Source: Microbispora sp. NBC_01189 (lineage in GTDB: Bacteria > Actinomycetota > Actinomycetes > Streptosporangiales > Streptosporangiaceae). From it: a DNA stretch of 64,000 bases. The position numbers and the translations under genes are program-made. The notes beneath the pieces are model-generated. The model had not been told where the DNA came from, did no database searches, and saw nothing but the letters and a program-made list of their open reading frames with translations. The stretch lies in contig NZ_CP108581.1 of the NCBI RefSeq assembly GCF_036010665.1, forward strand, positions 2,049,501 to 2,113,500, given 5' to 3'. Positions 56,763 to 64,000 of the stretch are shown one piece after another. How positions within the stretch are numbered: position 1 is the first letter of the stretch; every line of letters starts with the position of its first letter.

Positions 56763-56798
56763 TGGACCTTACACAGGTCCACCCGCCTGCCCTAGCGT
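56763..56798 (+). promoter_or_regulatory. MocR operator and promoter of the reductase gene
   Basis: TGGACCT (56763-56769) and AGGTCCA (56775-56781) form a perfect inverted repeat with a five-base spacer. It overlaps a possible -35 TTACAC (56769-56774), which is 18 bases from a -10-like TAGCGT (56793-56798). A regulator bound here would act on both divergent genes. The assignment to the adjacent MocR protein is inference. Confidence 0.5.
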
Positions 56799-56864
56799 CG
56801 CAGGCGCCGTACGAGGCCCCGCAGAGCATCGACGCGCCGATCAACGAGGTCAAGGAGCCGACAG

Positions 56865-57428
56865 ATGAAAGACACGGAACGGCAGGCCGCCGCAGGCAAG
56901 GTGCTTTGGCACTTCACGATGTCCCTGGACGGGTTCGTGGCGGGGCCGGACCACACGATGGACTGGATGACCGGGATCTCGTTCCGCCCCGGCCTCATCG
57001 AGGAGTACGCCCGGACGACCGGCGCCGTGCTGGGCGGCCGGGACGGATTTGACGCCTACCCCGACGTCAGTGGGATCTACGGCGGCGCGTGGCAGGGGCC
57101 GGTGTTCGTCCTCACGCACCATCCCGAAGACGCGCGGCCTACCGACGGCGTGACCTTCCTGAACTGCGATGTGGCCGAGGCGGCCAGGATCGGGCTGGAG
57201 GCCGCCGGTGGCAAGAACCTCGAGGTCTTCTCGGCCACGGTCGGCCGGCAGCTTCTCGAACGCGGGCTGATCGACGAGATCGACCTGCACATCGCGCCGG
57301 TGCTGCTCGGCGACGGGATCCGGCTGTTCGACAACCCCGGGGGCGCGCCCGTCCGGCTCGAACTGCTCAACGGCGATGACCACTCGGCCGCGGTGAACGT
57401 GCGGTACCACCCGATCGCGACCAGGTAG
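56865..57428 (+). CDS. Dihydrofolate reductase/RibD C-terminal family protein
   Basis: 187 residues from an ATG with AAGGAG seven bases upstream. The fold is marked by HFTMSLDGFVAGP at about 15-27, the DWM motif, GGRDGFDAYP at about 57 and EVFSATVGRQLLERGLIDE (NADPH-binding part) near 124. This family reduces a pyrimidine-like or pterin-like substrate with NADPH, but most members have no known function. It is divergent from the MocR-type regulator, which suggests a small PLP- or amine-responsive unit. Confidence 0.85.
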   Translation: MKDTERQAAAGKVLWHFTMSLDGFVAGPDHTMDWMTGISFRPGLIEEYARTTGAVLGGRDGFDAYPDVSGIYGGAWQGPVFVLTHHPEDARPTDGVTFLNCDVAEAARIGLEAAGGKNLEVFSATVGRQLLERGLIDEIDLHIAPVLLGDGIRLFDNPGGAPVRLELLNGDDHSAAVNVRYHPIATR

Positions 57429-57660
57429 GCCGGAAGCAGCCTGCGAAGATCGGCGCGTGCCGCTCTTTCGTGTCGGCCCCGGTCACCGTCGCGGTGCTGA
57501 CCGCCACCGTCCCGAGAACGGGCAGCGGCCACCTGCCGATCACCGCCCACATCCGCCTCTGACCGGTACGGCACGTCATCCCAGGATCAGGTGACAGGCT
57601 GCTCGCGAAGTTGTGAATTGCTCACTGTTTCCGCCGTCGCCCCTGGCCAAGGATCGAGGC

Positions 57661-58587
57661 GTGGCAGCGATTCAGGTGAACCACCTCAGCAAGAGCTACG
57701 GCGGCTTCCAGGCGGTCGACAACATCTCGTTCGAGGTCGAGGCGGGCGCGGTCTTCGCCCTGCTCGGCCGCAACGGCGCGGGCAAGACAACGACGATCGA
57801 GCTGCTCACCGGGTTCCAGAAGCCGGACGCCGGTTCGGTCAGGGTGCTGGGCCTCGACCCGATCAGGGACCGCGCCCAGGTGCGCGGCAACGTCGGCATC
57901 ATGCTGCAGGAGGCCGGATTCTTCCCCGACCTGACGGCCGGGCAGACGGTCGAGATCTGGCGTGACTTCACCCCCGCCGCGCGCCCCGCGAGCGAGGCGC
58001 TGGAGCTGGCGGGCCTGACGGCGAAGGCGAAGACGAAGGTGCGGCAGCTGTCCGGCGGTGAGAAACGCCGCCTGGACCTGGCGCTGGCCCTGCTGGGCCG
58101 GCCCGATGTGCTGTTCCTGGACGAGCCGACGACCGGCATGGACCCCGAGGCCCGCCGCAACATCTGGGAGGTCGTCCGCGACCTCGCCGCCCGGGGTACG
58201 ACCGTGCTGCTGACCACCCACTATCTGGAGGAGGCCCAGCAACTGGCGACGACCCTGGCCATCATGGACAGGGGTGCGATCGTCGTCGGCGGTGACATGG
58301 CCGAGACGCTGGCCGCGCGGGTGGGGCGGGTCTCGTTCGAGCTGCCGTCCGTGGTCCAGCCCGGGGAACTGCCGCTGCCCGCGACCGTACGGGGCAAGGT
58401 CGCTGTGATCCAGGCCGCCGATCCCGACCTGGCCGCTCAGACGTTGCTGGGCTGGGCGAGCGAACGCGGGTTGCGCCTGCGCGGCCTGGAGGTCCGTACG
58501 GCCTCGCTGGAAGACCTGTTCCTGGAACTGGCCCAAGACAGCGAAGTAGCCCAGAACGGCACGACCGACCGAGGCGATCACCCGTGA
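57661..58587 (+). CDS. ABC exporter ATP-binding subunit
   Basis: 308 residues from the GTG at 57661 (an in-frame ATG at 57613 would add 16 residues without homology character). Walker A is GRNGAGKTTT at about 36-45, the Q-loop sits in MLQEAGF, the signature is LSGGEKRRL near 130, Walker B is VLFLDEPTTGMD near 150, and TTHYLEEA is the H-loop. The C-terminal 80 residues are the small domain of drug/lipid-exporter ATPases. It is followed directly by a permease remnant and then a permease, histidine kinase and response regulator, a typical antibiotic- or peptide-responsive export unit. Confidence 0.92.
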   Translation: MAAIQVNHLSKSYGGFQAVDNISFEVEAGAVFALLGRNGAGKTTTIELLTGFQKPDAGSVRVLGLDPIRDRAQVRGNVGIMLQEAGFFPDLTAGQTVEIWRDFTPAARPASEALELAGLTAKAKTKVRQLSGGEKRRLDLALALLGRPDVLFLDEPTTGMDPEARRNIWEVVRDLAARGTTVLLTTHYLEEAQQLATTLAIMDRGAIVVGGDMAETLAARVGRVSFELPSVVQPGELPLPATVRGKVAVIQAADPDLAAQTLLGWASERGLRLRGLEVRTASLEDLFLELAQDSEVAQNGTTDRGDHP

Positions 58588-58758
58588 CGTCCGTGCGTGA
58601 GGTGCTGGCCGTGGCGCGGCCCGAGCTGCTCGCCCGGGCTCGCCTACCGGGGCGGCGAGCCCGCGACGCTGACCGGGCCCGTCCTGAACCTGACCGTCTG
58701 GGCCCTCCTCGCCCTGGTCGCCGTCCGTTTCCTCTTCCGATGGGATCCACGCCGATGA
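58584..58758 (+). pseudogene. Collapsed first ABC permease gene (internal deletion)
   Basis: A GTG overlapping the ATPase stop (GTGA) encodes the start of a permease, SVREVLAVARPELLARA. In a different frame from about 58637 the sequence reads AYRGGEPATLTGPVLNLTVW then VRFLFRWDPRR and stops exactly at the next gene (ATGA). That C-terminal stretch is the last membrane helix and tail of an ABC-2 permease. The intervening 180-200 residues are missing, so a first permease gene has been cut down to its ends. Confidence 0.7.
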
Positions 58759-59513
58759 GCCTCACGGCCACCTACAAGCTCAGCGCCCGGCTGTTCTGGC
58801 GCGACAAGGGCATGCTGCCCGCCTCCGTGATCACCCCTCTGGGCCTCGCGATCGGGATGCCGACGCTGATGCGCAACGTCACGGCCGGCGGCGTCACGAA
58901 CGCGGCACAGATGTTCGTGGGGACGCTCGCGCTCATCCTGTCGGGGGCCGCGTTCCTGAACATCACCGTCGCCCTGACCATGCGCCGCGACCAGCTCCTG
59001 CTCAAACGGCTGCGCGCCACCCGGCTCACCGACCGGCAGATCCTCCTCGGCGAGATCGCGAGCACCGTCACGCAGACGGTCATCCTCATGATCGTGGCGG
59101 CCGTGGCCGTACACCTGCTGGCCGATGTGCCGCTGCCGCGGAATCCGGTGCTGTTCGCGGTGTTCGCGGTCGCGGGTGCGGCGGTGATGGCGACGCTGGG
59201 AGTGGCGTGGACGGCCGCGATCCCGCGCGGGGAGCTCGCGGCGCCCATGACACTGCCGTTCTTCTTCCTGGCCGGCCTCGCGTCCGGGGCGATGGGCCCG
59301 ATCGTGGACCTGCTGCCCTCCTGGCTGCACCCGTTCTTCGCCGCCCTGCCCACCAGCGCGGTGGTGGACGTGGTCCGCGCCTCCTACCGGCCGGGTACGC
59401 TCGGCTCCGACCTGGCGGCGGCGGCCGTACCGGCTCTGGTTCTGGCGGTGTGGGCGGGGGTCGCGCTGCTCTCGATCAGGAGATGGTTCCGCTGGGACAC
59501 CAGGAAGTCATAA
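58755..59513 (+). CDS. ABC-2 type exporter permease
   Basis: 252 residues from the ATG at 58755, which overlaps the stop of the collapsed permease (ATGA). Upstream in-frame codons from 58584 are open only by chance. Six membrane segments are visible: near residues 25-42, 58-80, 100-125, 138-160, 165-190 and 225-245. The last is followed by IRRWFRWDTRKS, the same kind of tail as in the remnant. It pairs with the ATPase just upstream. Confidence 0.85.
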   Translation: MSLTATYKLSARLFWRDKGMLPASVITPLGLAIGMPTLMRNVTAGGVTNAAQMFVGTLALILSGAAFLNITVALTMRRDQLLLKRLRATRLTDRQILLGEIASTVTQTVILMIVAAVAVHLLADVPLPRNPVLFAVFAVAGAAVMATLGVAWTAAIPRGELAAPMTLPFFFLAGLASGAMGPIVDLLPSWLHPFFAALPTSAVVDVVRASYRPGTLGSDLAAAAVPALVLAVWAGVALLSIRRWFRWDTRKS

Positions 59514-59523
59514 TGGGCCGATC

Positions 59524-60627
59524 ATGACCTCCATCTCCGCGCGACGGCTCGGCATCGCGCTGATCGTCCTGGTCTCCGTCGGCTACACGGTCATCCCTCT
59601 GGTGGCCTCCCTCGCGACCGCCCCCGCGTCGCTCAACGCCCGGCTGCTCGCGGTGCTGGCCGCGTTCTACCTGCCGCACTTCCTGCACGTACGGCAGGCG
59701 TTCACGGGCACCCGATCCCGGTGGCTGCCCGCGACGCTGGCGGTGCAGGTGGTCGCCGCCTACCTGCCGGAGGTCCTCGGGTTCACCGGCTGGTCGGCCG
59801 GGACCGCGCCGCTCCTGGCCGGGCCGGTGCTCCTGCTGCTCCCGCTGCGCTGGGGCGGCGTCCTGGTGACGGCGATGGCGGCGGCGCAGTTCTGGTGGCT
59901 TCAGAGCATCTTCCACAACATGACCAGCTCGTACTTCTACGCCCTCACCATCGTCATCACCGGCGCCATGATCTACGTCGTCGTACGGCTGGTCCGGGTC
60001 ACCGCCGAGCTGGAGCAGGCGCGGGCAGACCTGGCGGAGGCGGCGGTGCTGAAGGAGCGGTTGCGGATCTCCCGCGACCTGCACGACGGGCTGGGCCACA
60101 GCCTTACCGCGATCGTGTTGAAGGGCGACCTGGCCGCCCGGCTCATGGATCGCGATCTCCCCGCCGCGAAGACCGAGGTCGGCGCGCTGGTCCAGGTGGC
60201 GAGGGAGACCGCGCTGGAGGTGCGTCAGGTGGCTCGCGGCTACCGGCGGATGACGCTCGCCGATGAGGTGCACCGGGCCGCGGCCCTGCTGGAGTCGTCC
60301 GGGATCGGCTGTCAGGTCAACCTCGCCGAGATCACCCCGTCCCGCGAGCAGGACGAGGCGCTCGCCTGGGCCGTACGCGAGGGTGTCACGAACATCCTGC
60401 GGCACAGCCGCGCCACCACCTGTTCGATCACCACCTCGAACCGCGCGGGACGCATCCACCTGGAGATCGTCAACAACGGCCTCTCCCCTGATGACGCGCG
60501 GACCGCCGGGCCTTTCGGCGGCGGGCTGGTCGGGCTGGTGGAGCGGGCCGCGCAGATTGGCGGCACGGTCGAGGCCGGGCCCACGTCCGAGGGCGGATTC
60601 CGGCTGACGATGGAGGTGCCGACGTGA
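59524..60627 (+). CDS. Sensor histidine kinase (NarL/DesK type)
   Basis: 367 residues starting 10 bp after the permease. Four or five membrane segments fill residues 8-150 with no large sensor loop, so it probably senses a signal inside the membrane or through the transporter. The HisKA_3 box RDLHDGLGHS carries the phosphoacceptor His187. The ATPase part has REGVTNILRHS as N box near 285 and a G box GGGLVGL near 337. The stop overlaps the response-regulator start (GTGA). Confidence 0.9.
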   Translation: MTSISARRLGIALIVLVSVGYTVIPLVASLATAPASLNARLLAVLAAFYLPHFLHVRQAFTGTRSRWLPATLAVQVVAAYLPEVLGFTGWSAGTAPLLAGPVLLLLPLRWGGVLVTAMAAAQFWWLQSIFHNMTSSYFYALTIVITGAMIYVVVRLVRVTAELEQARADLAEAAVLKERLRISRDLHDGLGHSLTAIVLKGDLAARLMDRDLPAAKTEVGALVQVARETALEVRQVARGYRRMTLADEVHRAAALLESSGIGCQVNLAEITPSREQDEALAWAVREGVTNILRHSRATTCSITTSNRAGRIHLEIVNNGLSPDDARTAGPFGGGLVGLVERAAQIGGTVEAGPTSEGGFRLTMEVPT

Positions 60628-61229
60628 TCCGCGTCCTCCTCGCCGAGGACATGCACATGATCCGGGCCGCGCTCACCGCCCTGCTGCGCCTGGAGTCCGA
60701 CCTGGATGTGGTGGCCGAGGTGACGCGCGGGGACGAGATCGTCCCCGCCGCGCTGCGGGTGCGGCCGGACGTCGCGATCGTCGACATCGACCTGCCCGTG
60801 CTGGACGGCATCACCGCCGCCGCGCGGCTGCGGGAGGTGCTGCCCTCCTGCCGCGTCCTGGTGCTGACCGCGTTGGGCCGGCCGGGTCAGGTACGGCGGG
60901 CCCTGTCGGCGGGCATCGAGGCGTTCCTGGTCAAGGACGCCCCCGGCGACCGCCTGGCCGACGCGATCAGGCGTACGGCGGCCGGGCTGCGGGTGCTGGA
61001 CGCGGAGCTGGTCGCCTCGGCGATGGAGTACGGAGAGAGCCCTCTCACCCCACGCGAGGCCACGGTCCTGCGCGAAGCCGCCCGAGGGGCCTCCGCCGAG
61101 GAGATCGCCGCCCGGCTGCACCTGTCGGCGGGCACCGTGCGCAACTATCTCACCGGCGCGATCACCAAGACCGGCGCCCGGACCAAGATCGACGCCGTCC
61201 GCATCGCCGAGGACGCGGGCTGGCTGTGA
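60624..61229 (+). CDS. NarL/LuxR-type response regulator
   Basis: 201 residues from GTG. The receiver domain has acidic residues Asp9 and phospho-acceptor Asp54 (VDIDLP) and Lys104 in FLVKDAP. The C-terminal GerE helix-turn-helix runs about 137-200 (LTPREATVLREAARGASAEE then TVRNYLTGAI). It should be phosphorylated by the adjacent kinase and activate the ABC operon. Confidence 0.92.
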   Translation: MIRVLLAEDMHMIRAALTALLRLESDLDVVAEVTRGDEIVPAALRVRPDVAIVDIDLPVLDGITAAARLREVLPSCRVLVLTALGRPGQVRRALSAGIEAFLVKDAPGDRLADAIRRTAAGLRVLDAELVASAMEYGESPLTPREATVLREAARGASAEEIAARLHLSAGTVRNYLTGAITKTGARTKIDAVRIAEDAGWL

Positions 61230-61294
61230 CCCTCGGGTGGCGTCGCTCGCGGGCGGTCGCGGTGGAGCTCATGTCGGGGTAACGCGCGCCGGCC

Positions 61295-61325
61295 ACCTTC
61301 GCCGCCGGAGCGGACATGCGAAGGT
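61295..61325. terminator. Hairpin between convergent genes
   Basis: ACCTTCGC (61295-61302) and GCGAAGGT (61318-61325) form a perfect eight-base stem around a fifteen-base loop between the response-regulator and TetR stops. It could terminate both transcripts. Confidence 0.45.
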
Positions 61326-61353
61326 CTCCTTGGGTGTGCTCCCGGCGGCTGTC

Positions 61354-62004
61354 CTACTCCGGGGAGGCGGCGATGGAGGCGAAGAGCAGGCGGCTCATCT
61401 CCGCCCAGCGGCGGGGCAGGTCGGCCCGCTGGTTGAGGACGTCGCAGACGTGCTGCAGGCCGAAGAACGCCGACACGAGGATGTAGGCGGCGGACTCGGG
61501 GTCCATGCCCTCGCGGAGCTGGCCGGCGCCGCTCGCCTTCGCCAGCAGCGTCGAGATCGTGGCGATCCACTCGACGTAGGGCTCGGGCAGGGTCGTGTCG
61601 GACAGCGAACGCTCGGCCTGGATCCTGGCTCCGGCCTTGACGATGTCGTCCTCGAAGAACTTGTCGGCGGCGTTGTTCAGCAGCGCCTGGACGGTCTCCA
61701 TCGGCGGCAGGCCCATGGCCTGCGCCTCGTCCAAGCGCACGCGCCACCGGTTGTACAGCTCGCGCACGATCTCGGCGGCGATGTCCTTCTTATCGCGGAA
61801 GTGGAAGTACACCGCGCCCTTGGTCATGCCGACCTGCTTGGCGATGTTGTCGATGGAGGTGTGCGGATATCCACGGTCGGCGAACAGCTCGGCCGCCGAG
61901 GCGAGCACCTGGGCCCGGGTCTGCGCGGCCCGCGCCTGCTGCGGCGCGTTACGGGGCTGCGCCCGCTGCGTGACGTTGGTTCTGGAAGTGCCGATCCTGC
62001 TCAC
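61354..62004 (-). CDS. TetR-family regulator, gamma-butyrolactone-receptor-like
   Basis: 216 residues. The N-terminal helix-turn-helix (VLASAAELFADRGYPHTSID, then KQVGMTKGAVYFHFRDKKD) covers about 30-78. The sequence between the helix-turn-helix and the ligand domain resembles ScbR/ArpA-type receptors, but the call is by eye. It is divergent from an MDR oxidoreductase, and the shared promoter holds two palindromes (62038-62057, 62107-62130) that fit autoregulatory elements. Confidence 0.85.
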   Translation of the reverse strand: MSRIGTSRTNVTQRAQPRNAPQQARAAQTRAQVLASAAELFADRGYPHTSIDNIAKQVGMTKGAVYFHFRDKKDIAAEIVRELYNRWRVRLDEAQAMGLPPMETVQALLNNAADKFFEDDIVKAGARIQAERSLSDTTLPEPYVEWIATISTLLAKASGAGQLREGMDPESAAYILVSAFFGLQHVCDVLNQRADLPRRWAEMSRLLFASIAASPE

Positions 62005-62037
62005 ACGCGTGGTCCGTTCTGTCCGGGTCTAATTCAG

Positions 62038-62057
62038 CATACCGTCCTCCCGGTATG
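62038..62057. promoter_or_regulatory. Palindromic operator 1 upstream of the TetR gene
   Basis: CATACCG, six bases, then CGGTATG make a perfect inverted repeat 34 bp before the TetR start. A further CCGGTAT half lies just to the right. Confidence 0.55.
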
Positions 62058-62106
62058 TTTCGCCGGTATTCACCGACCCCTCACCCTGCTTGCAGAGAGG
62101 CGCAAA

Positions 62107-62130
62107 AACATACATTCTTGAAGGTATATT
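62107..62130. promoter_or_regulatory. Palindromic operator 2 (ARE-like)
   Basis: AACATACATTC and GAAGGTATATT are inverted copies with two mismatches around a central TT. The ACATAC/GTAT core is shared with operator 1, and this site sits nearer the oxidoreductase start, so both directions could be repressed. Confidence 0.5.
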
Positions 62131-62214
62131 TCTTCTGGTGTGGTCCGGGACACCTTCGCACGCGACCGCGCGAGCGCCTGACGAACTCCCGATCTGGAGA
62201 TGGAGTGTGGAGAA

Positions 62215-63294
62215 ATGGCTGAAACGTACGGCCGATTTCGTGCTGCCGGCACACGCGGCGAACGTCGCGGCGGAACCGAGACGAGCGCGACGATGCGCGC
62301 GGCGGTCTGTGCCCGGGCGGGTGGTCCGGAGGTGCTCGAGATCCGCGAGCTGCCGGTGCCCTCGGTCCGCGAGGGCTGGAGCCTGGTCCGGGTCATGGGC
62401 GCGGGCCTGAACCGATCGGAGCTGAGGACCCGTCAGGGCCACTCGCCGAACGTGAGGTTCCCGCGGGTGCTCGGGATCGAGTGCGTGGGAACGGTCGCGG
62501 CCTCGACCGACGCCGCGCTGCCGGTCGGCCAGACTGTCGCGGCCGTGATGGGAGAGATGGGCCGCGAGTTCGACGGCGGATACGCGGAATACGCGCTGCT
62601 GCCGAACTCTTTGCTCATGCCGGTCTCCACCACGTTGACCTGGGACGTGCTGGCCGCGCTGCCGGAGACGTACCTGACCGCGCAGGGCTCGCTGGACGCG
62701 CTGGGCATCGTGCCCGGCGCGGCTGGTCGCCTGCTGATCCGCGGCGGCACCTCGTCGGTCGGCATGGCGGCGGCGTCGATCGCCTCCGCTTACGGCCTGC
62801 GGACCGCCGCCACGACCCGGCGCCGGGAGAAGGCCGGCGCCCTGACCGCGGCCGGCGTCGACCACGTGCTCCTGGACGACGGAGGGTCGGACGGAGGGTC
62901 ACTGGCGGACGACGTGCGCGGGATCTGGCCCGAGGGCCCGGACCACATCCTGGACCTGATCGGGACGGCCACGGTGCCGGACTCGCTGAAGCTGGTGCGC
63001 CGCGGCGGCACGGTGTGCGTGTCCGGCTCGCTCAGCGGCTGGCTGATCAGGGAGTTCGAGCCGATCGCGATGATCCCGCCCGGCACGAAGCTCACGGCCT
63101 TCCACAGCGACAGCCTGAAAGGCGCCGCCGGTGCGCCGGTGCTGCAGCGGGTCGTCGACGAGGTCCAGGCCGGCGTCTACCGGCCCAACGTCGACCGGGT
63201 CTTCGACCTGGGCGACATCGCCGAGGCGCACCGGTACATGGAGAACGACCAGGCCACCGGGAAGGTTGTCGTGTTGCCCCACACCGAGTTCTGA
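62215..63294 (+). CDS. MDR-superfamily zinc-binding or quinone oxidoreductase
   Basis: About 359 residues from the ATG at 62215; the catalytic fold proper begins at MRAAVCARAGG (residue 27), so a start at 62293 is also possible. The GroES-like domain (about 27-140) includes GAGLNRSELRTRQG and LGIECVGTV. The Rossmann domain has GGTSSVGMAAA near 177-187. The structural-zinc Cys lobe is not evident, as in quinone oxidoreductases. It reduces or oxidises a small substrate with NADP(H). It is divergent from the TetR gene, which is likely its repressor. Confidence 0.88.
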   Translation: MAETYGRFRAAGTRGERRGGTETSATMRAAVCARAGGPEVLEIRELPVPSVREGWSLVRVMGAGLNRSELRTRQGHSPNVRFPRVLGIECVGTVAASTDAALPVGQTVAAVMGEMGREFDGGYAEYALLPNSLLMPVSTTLTWDVLAALPETYLTAQGSLDALGIVPGAAGRLLIRGGTSSVGMAAASIASAYGLRTAATTRRREKAGALTAAGVDHVLLDDGGSDGGSLADDVRGIWPEGPDHILDLIGTATVPDSLKLVRRGGTVCVSGSLSGWLIREFEPIAMIPPGTKLTAFHSDSLKGAAGAPVLQRVVDEVQAGVYRPNVDRVFDLGDIAEAHRYMENDQATGKVVVLPHTEF

Positions 63295-63401
63295 TGCGAG
63301 CCGCATCCTCACTCGCACAACGAGGAGCCACGCCGTCTCAGACGTGAAACCCTGCGGAAAGCACCACGCAGGACAGGCAGGTGAAGGGGCCTCGCGGCGG
63401 A

Positions 63402-63776
63402 TCAGGCGTCCGACTTCCCGGCGCCGGTCAGCCACTCGGCGAGGACGGCGGCCTGGCTGTGCTCGACGTCGCGGGTGGCGGTCAGCAGCGTCAGCCTGTC
63501 GTGGCCGGCGATGTCCCGCAGATGATCCACGGCCTGCCGCCGCGCGGGCTCGCGCAGTTCGGTGAGGTAGCGCCGCCGGAACTCGGCGAACCGGGCGGGC
63601 TCGTGGCCGTACCAGCGGCGCAGTTCGGTGGAAGGGGCGACGTCGCGCAGCCACTCGTCGAGATGCGCGTCCGCCCTGCGCATCCCCCGTGGCCAGACGC
63701 GGTCGACGAGCACCCGCCTGCCGTCCTCGGGAGAGGACTCCTCGTAGATCCTGCGGTACGTGACGTCCTTGGTCAT
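63402..63776 (-). CDS. DUF488 family protein
   Basis: 124 residues from the ATG at 63776 (the frame extends further without coding character). It has the family marks LVDRVWPRGMRR at about 22-33, LRDVAPSTELRRW near 43 and HDRLTLLTATRDVEHSQA near 92. These small proteins are widespread in actinomycetes and their function is unknown. Confidence 0.85.
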   Translation of the reverse strand: MTKDVTYRRIYEESSPEDGRRVLVDRVWPRGMRRADAHLDEWLRDVAPSTELRRWYGHEPARFAEFRRRYLTELREPARRQAVDHLRDIAGHDRLTLLTATRDVEHSQAAVLAEWLTGAGKSDA

Positions 63777-63948
63777 GGCAGTGCTCCCCGGCCGGCTGCA
63801 CCCATTCACCAGTTGACGCCGGGCTGGGACCGGCACGCAACCAGGCTGCGGACCAGTGCTGTTCACGAATCCATGGCGTCCGGTGGCCCGGGCCCTCACA
63901 TGGGGACACGCCCGGACGACGCGCCGCCCCGCGAGTAGCGTGGTCCAC

Positions 63949-64000
63949 ATGCGGATCGAGGACTACGCCCTCATCGGGGACACGCAGTCTGCCGCCCTCG
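63949..64000 (+). CDS. Glycoside hydrolase family 15 (glucoamylase/trehalase type), N-terminus only
   Basis: The window ends 17 codons into the gene. MRIEDYALIGDTQSAAL is the conserved start of actinomycete GH15 proteins, which hydrolyse alpha-1,4- or trehalose-type glucosides. No more can be said from this fragment. Confidence 0.75.
   Translation, partial: MRIEDYALIGDTQSAAL

Noticed and set aside
1..64000. CRISPR arrays
   Set aside because: I saw no series of short, regularly spaced repeats on either strand, and no cas genes.

Overview
The window is high-GC chromosomal DNA from an actinomycete. The evidence is near-universal G/C at third codon positions, many GTG starts, four-base ATGA/GTGA gene overlaps, a helix-turn-helix/RsbW-like regulator pair, and DUF2637 and IS relics typical of actinomycete integrative elements. 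A Streptosporangiaceae-type genus (Nonomuraea/Streptosporangium relatives) would fit, but that is only an impression. No CRISPR array, rRNA or replication origin was seen.

Layout. (1) 1-5.4 kb is ordinary chromosome: the edge of a VanY-like peptidase, a secreted hypothetical, tRNA-Arg(CCU), an aminoglycoside-phosphotransferase-like protein, and a helix-turn-helix/TPR regulator divergent from an RsbW-like ATPase. (2) 5.7-24.6 kb, plus strand, is defence module A: Ser/Thr kinase, DrmD-like SNF2 helicase (split by an in-frame TAG), a 1837-aa DrmMI-like adenine methylase, a 2239-aa DEAD helicase/DUF1998 protein (DrmA+DrmB or DruE-like), and a UvrD helicase with a ParE/RelE-like N-terminus. The last four genes overlap. 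(3) 25.4-37.3 kb, minus strand, is module B, four overlapping genes: an SF1 helicase; a NERD-pseudokinase-kinase-P-loop ATPase; a 546-aa protein of unknown family; and a 1616-aa HerA/FtsK-type ATPase with a PD-(D/E)xK-like signature. The order resembles DptF-G-H or MAD6-7-8 restriction trios. (4) 37.6-39.3 kb holds a frameshifted IS110 transposase and an IS3 scrap. (5) 39.3-46.55 kb, minus strand, is module C, a complete pPIWI_RE three-gene cassette: prokaryotic PIWI protein, DinG-like helicase, REase-like protein. (6) 46.6-51.6 kb is a graveyard of mobile DNA (two broken DUF2637 genes, an integrase C-terminus, an IS1182-type transposase fragment) around a solitary 683-aa P-loop NTPase. (7) 51.8-64 kb returns to ordinary genes: a large polytopic membrane protein, a MocR regulator divergent from a RibD/DHFR-like reductase, an ABC exporter with its own two-component system, a TetR regulator divergent from an MDR oxidoreductase, a DUF488 protein and the first codons of a GH15 glycosidase.

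How the genes work together. The 5.7-50.4 kb block is a defence island with three multi-gene systems and one solitary NTPase, interleaved with remnants of transposons and an actinomycete integrative element. Module A looks like a modification/restriction system in which the methylase marks self DNA and the helicases act on foreign DNA. Module B has no methylase of its own and may be regulated by phosphorylation. Module C is predicted from family knowledge to attack nucleic acid with a PIWI-like protein. Modules A and B converge on a scar of transposase and DUF2637 relics. The assembly of these modules, and the kinase-fused module B in particular, are the parts least covered by named systems I recognise.
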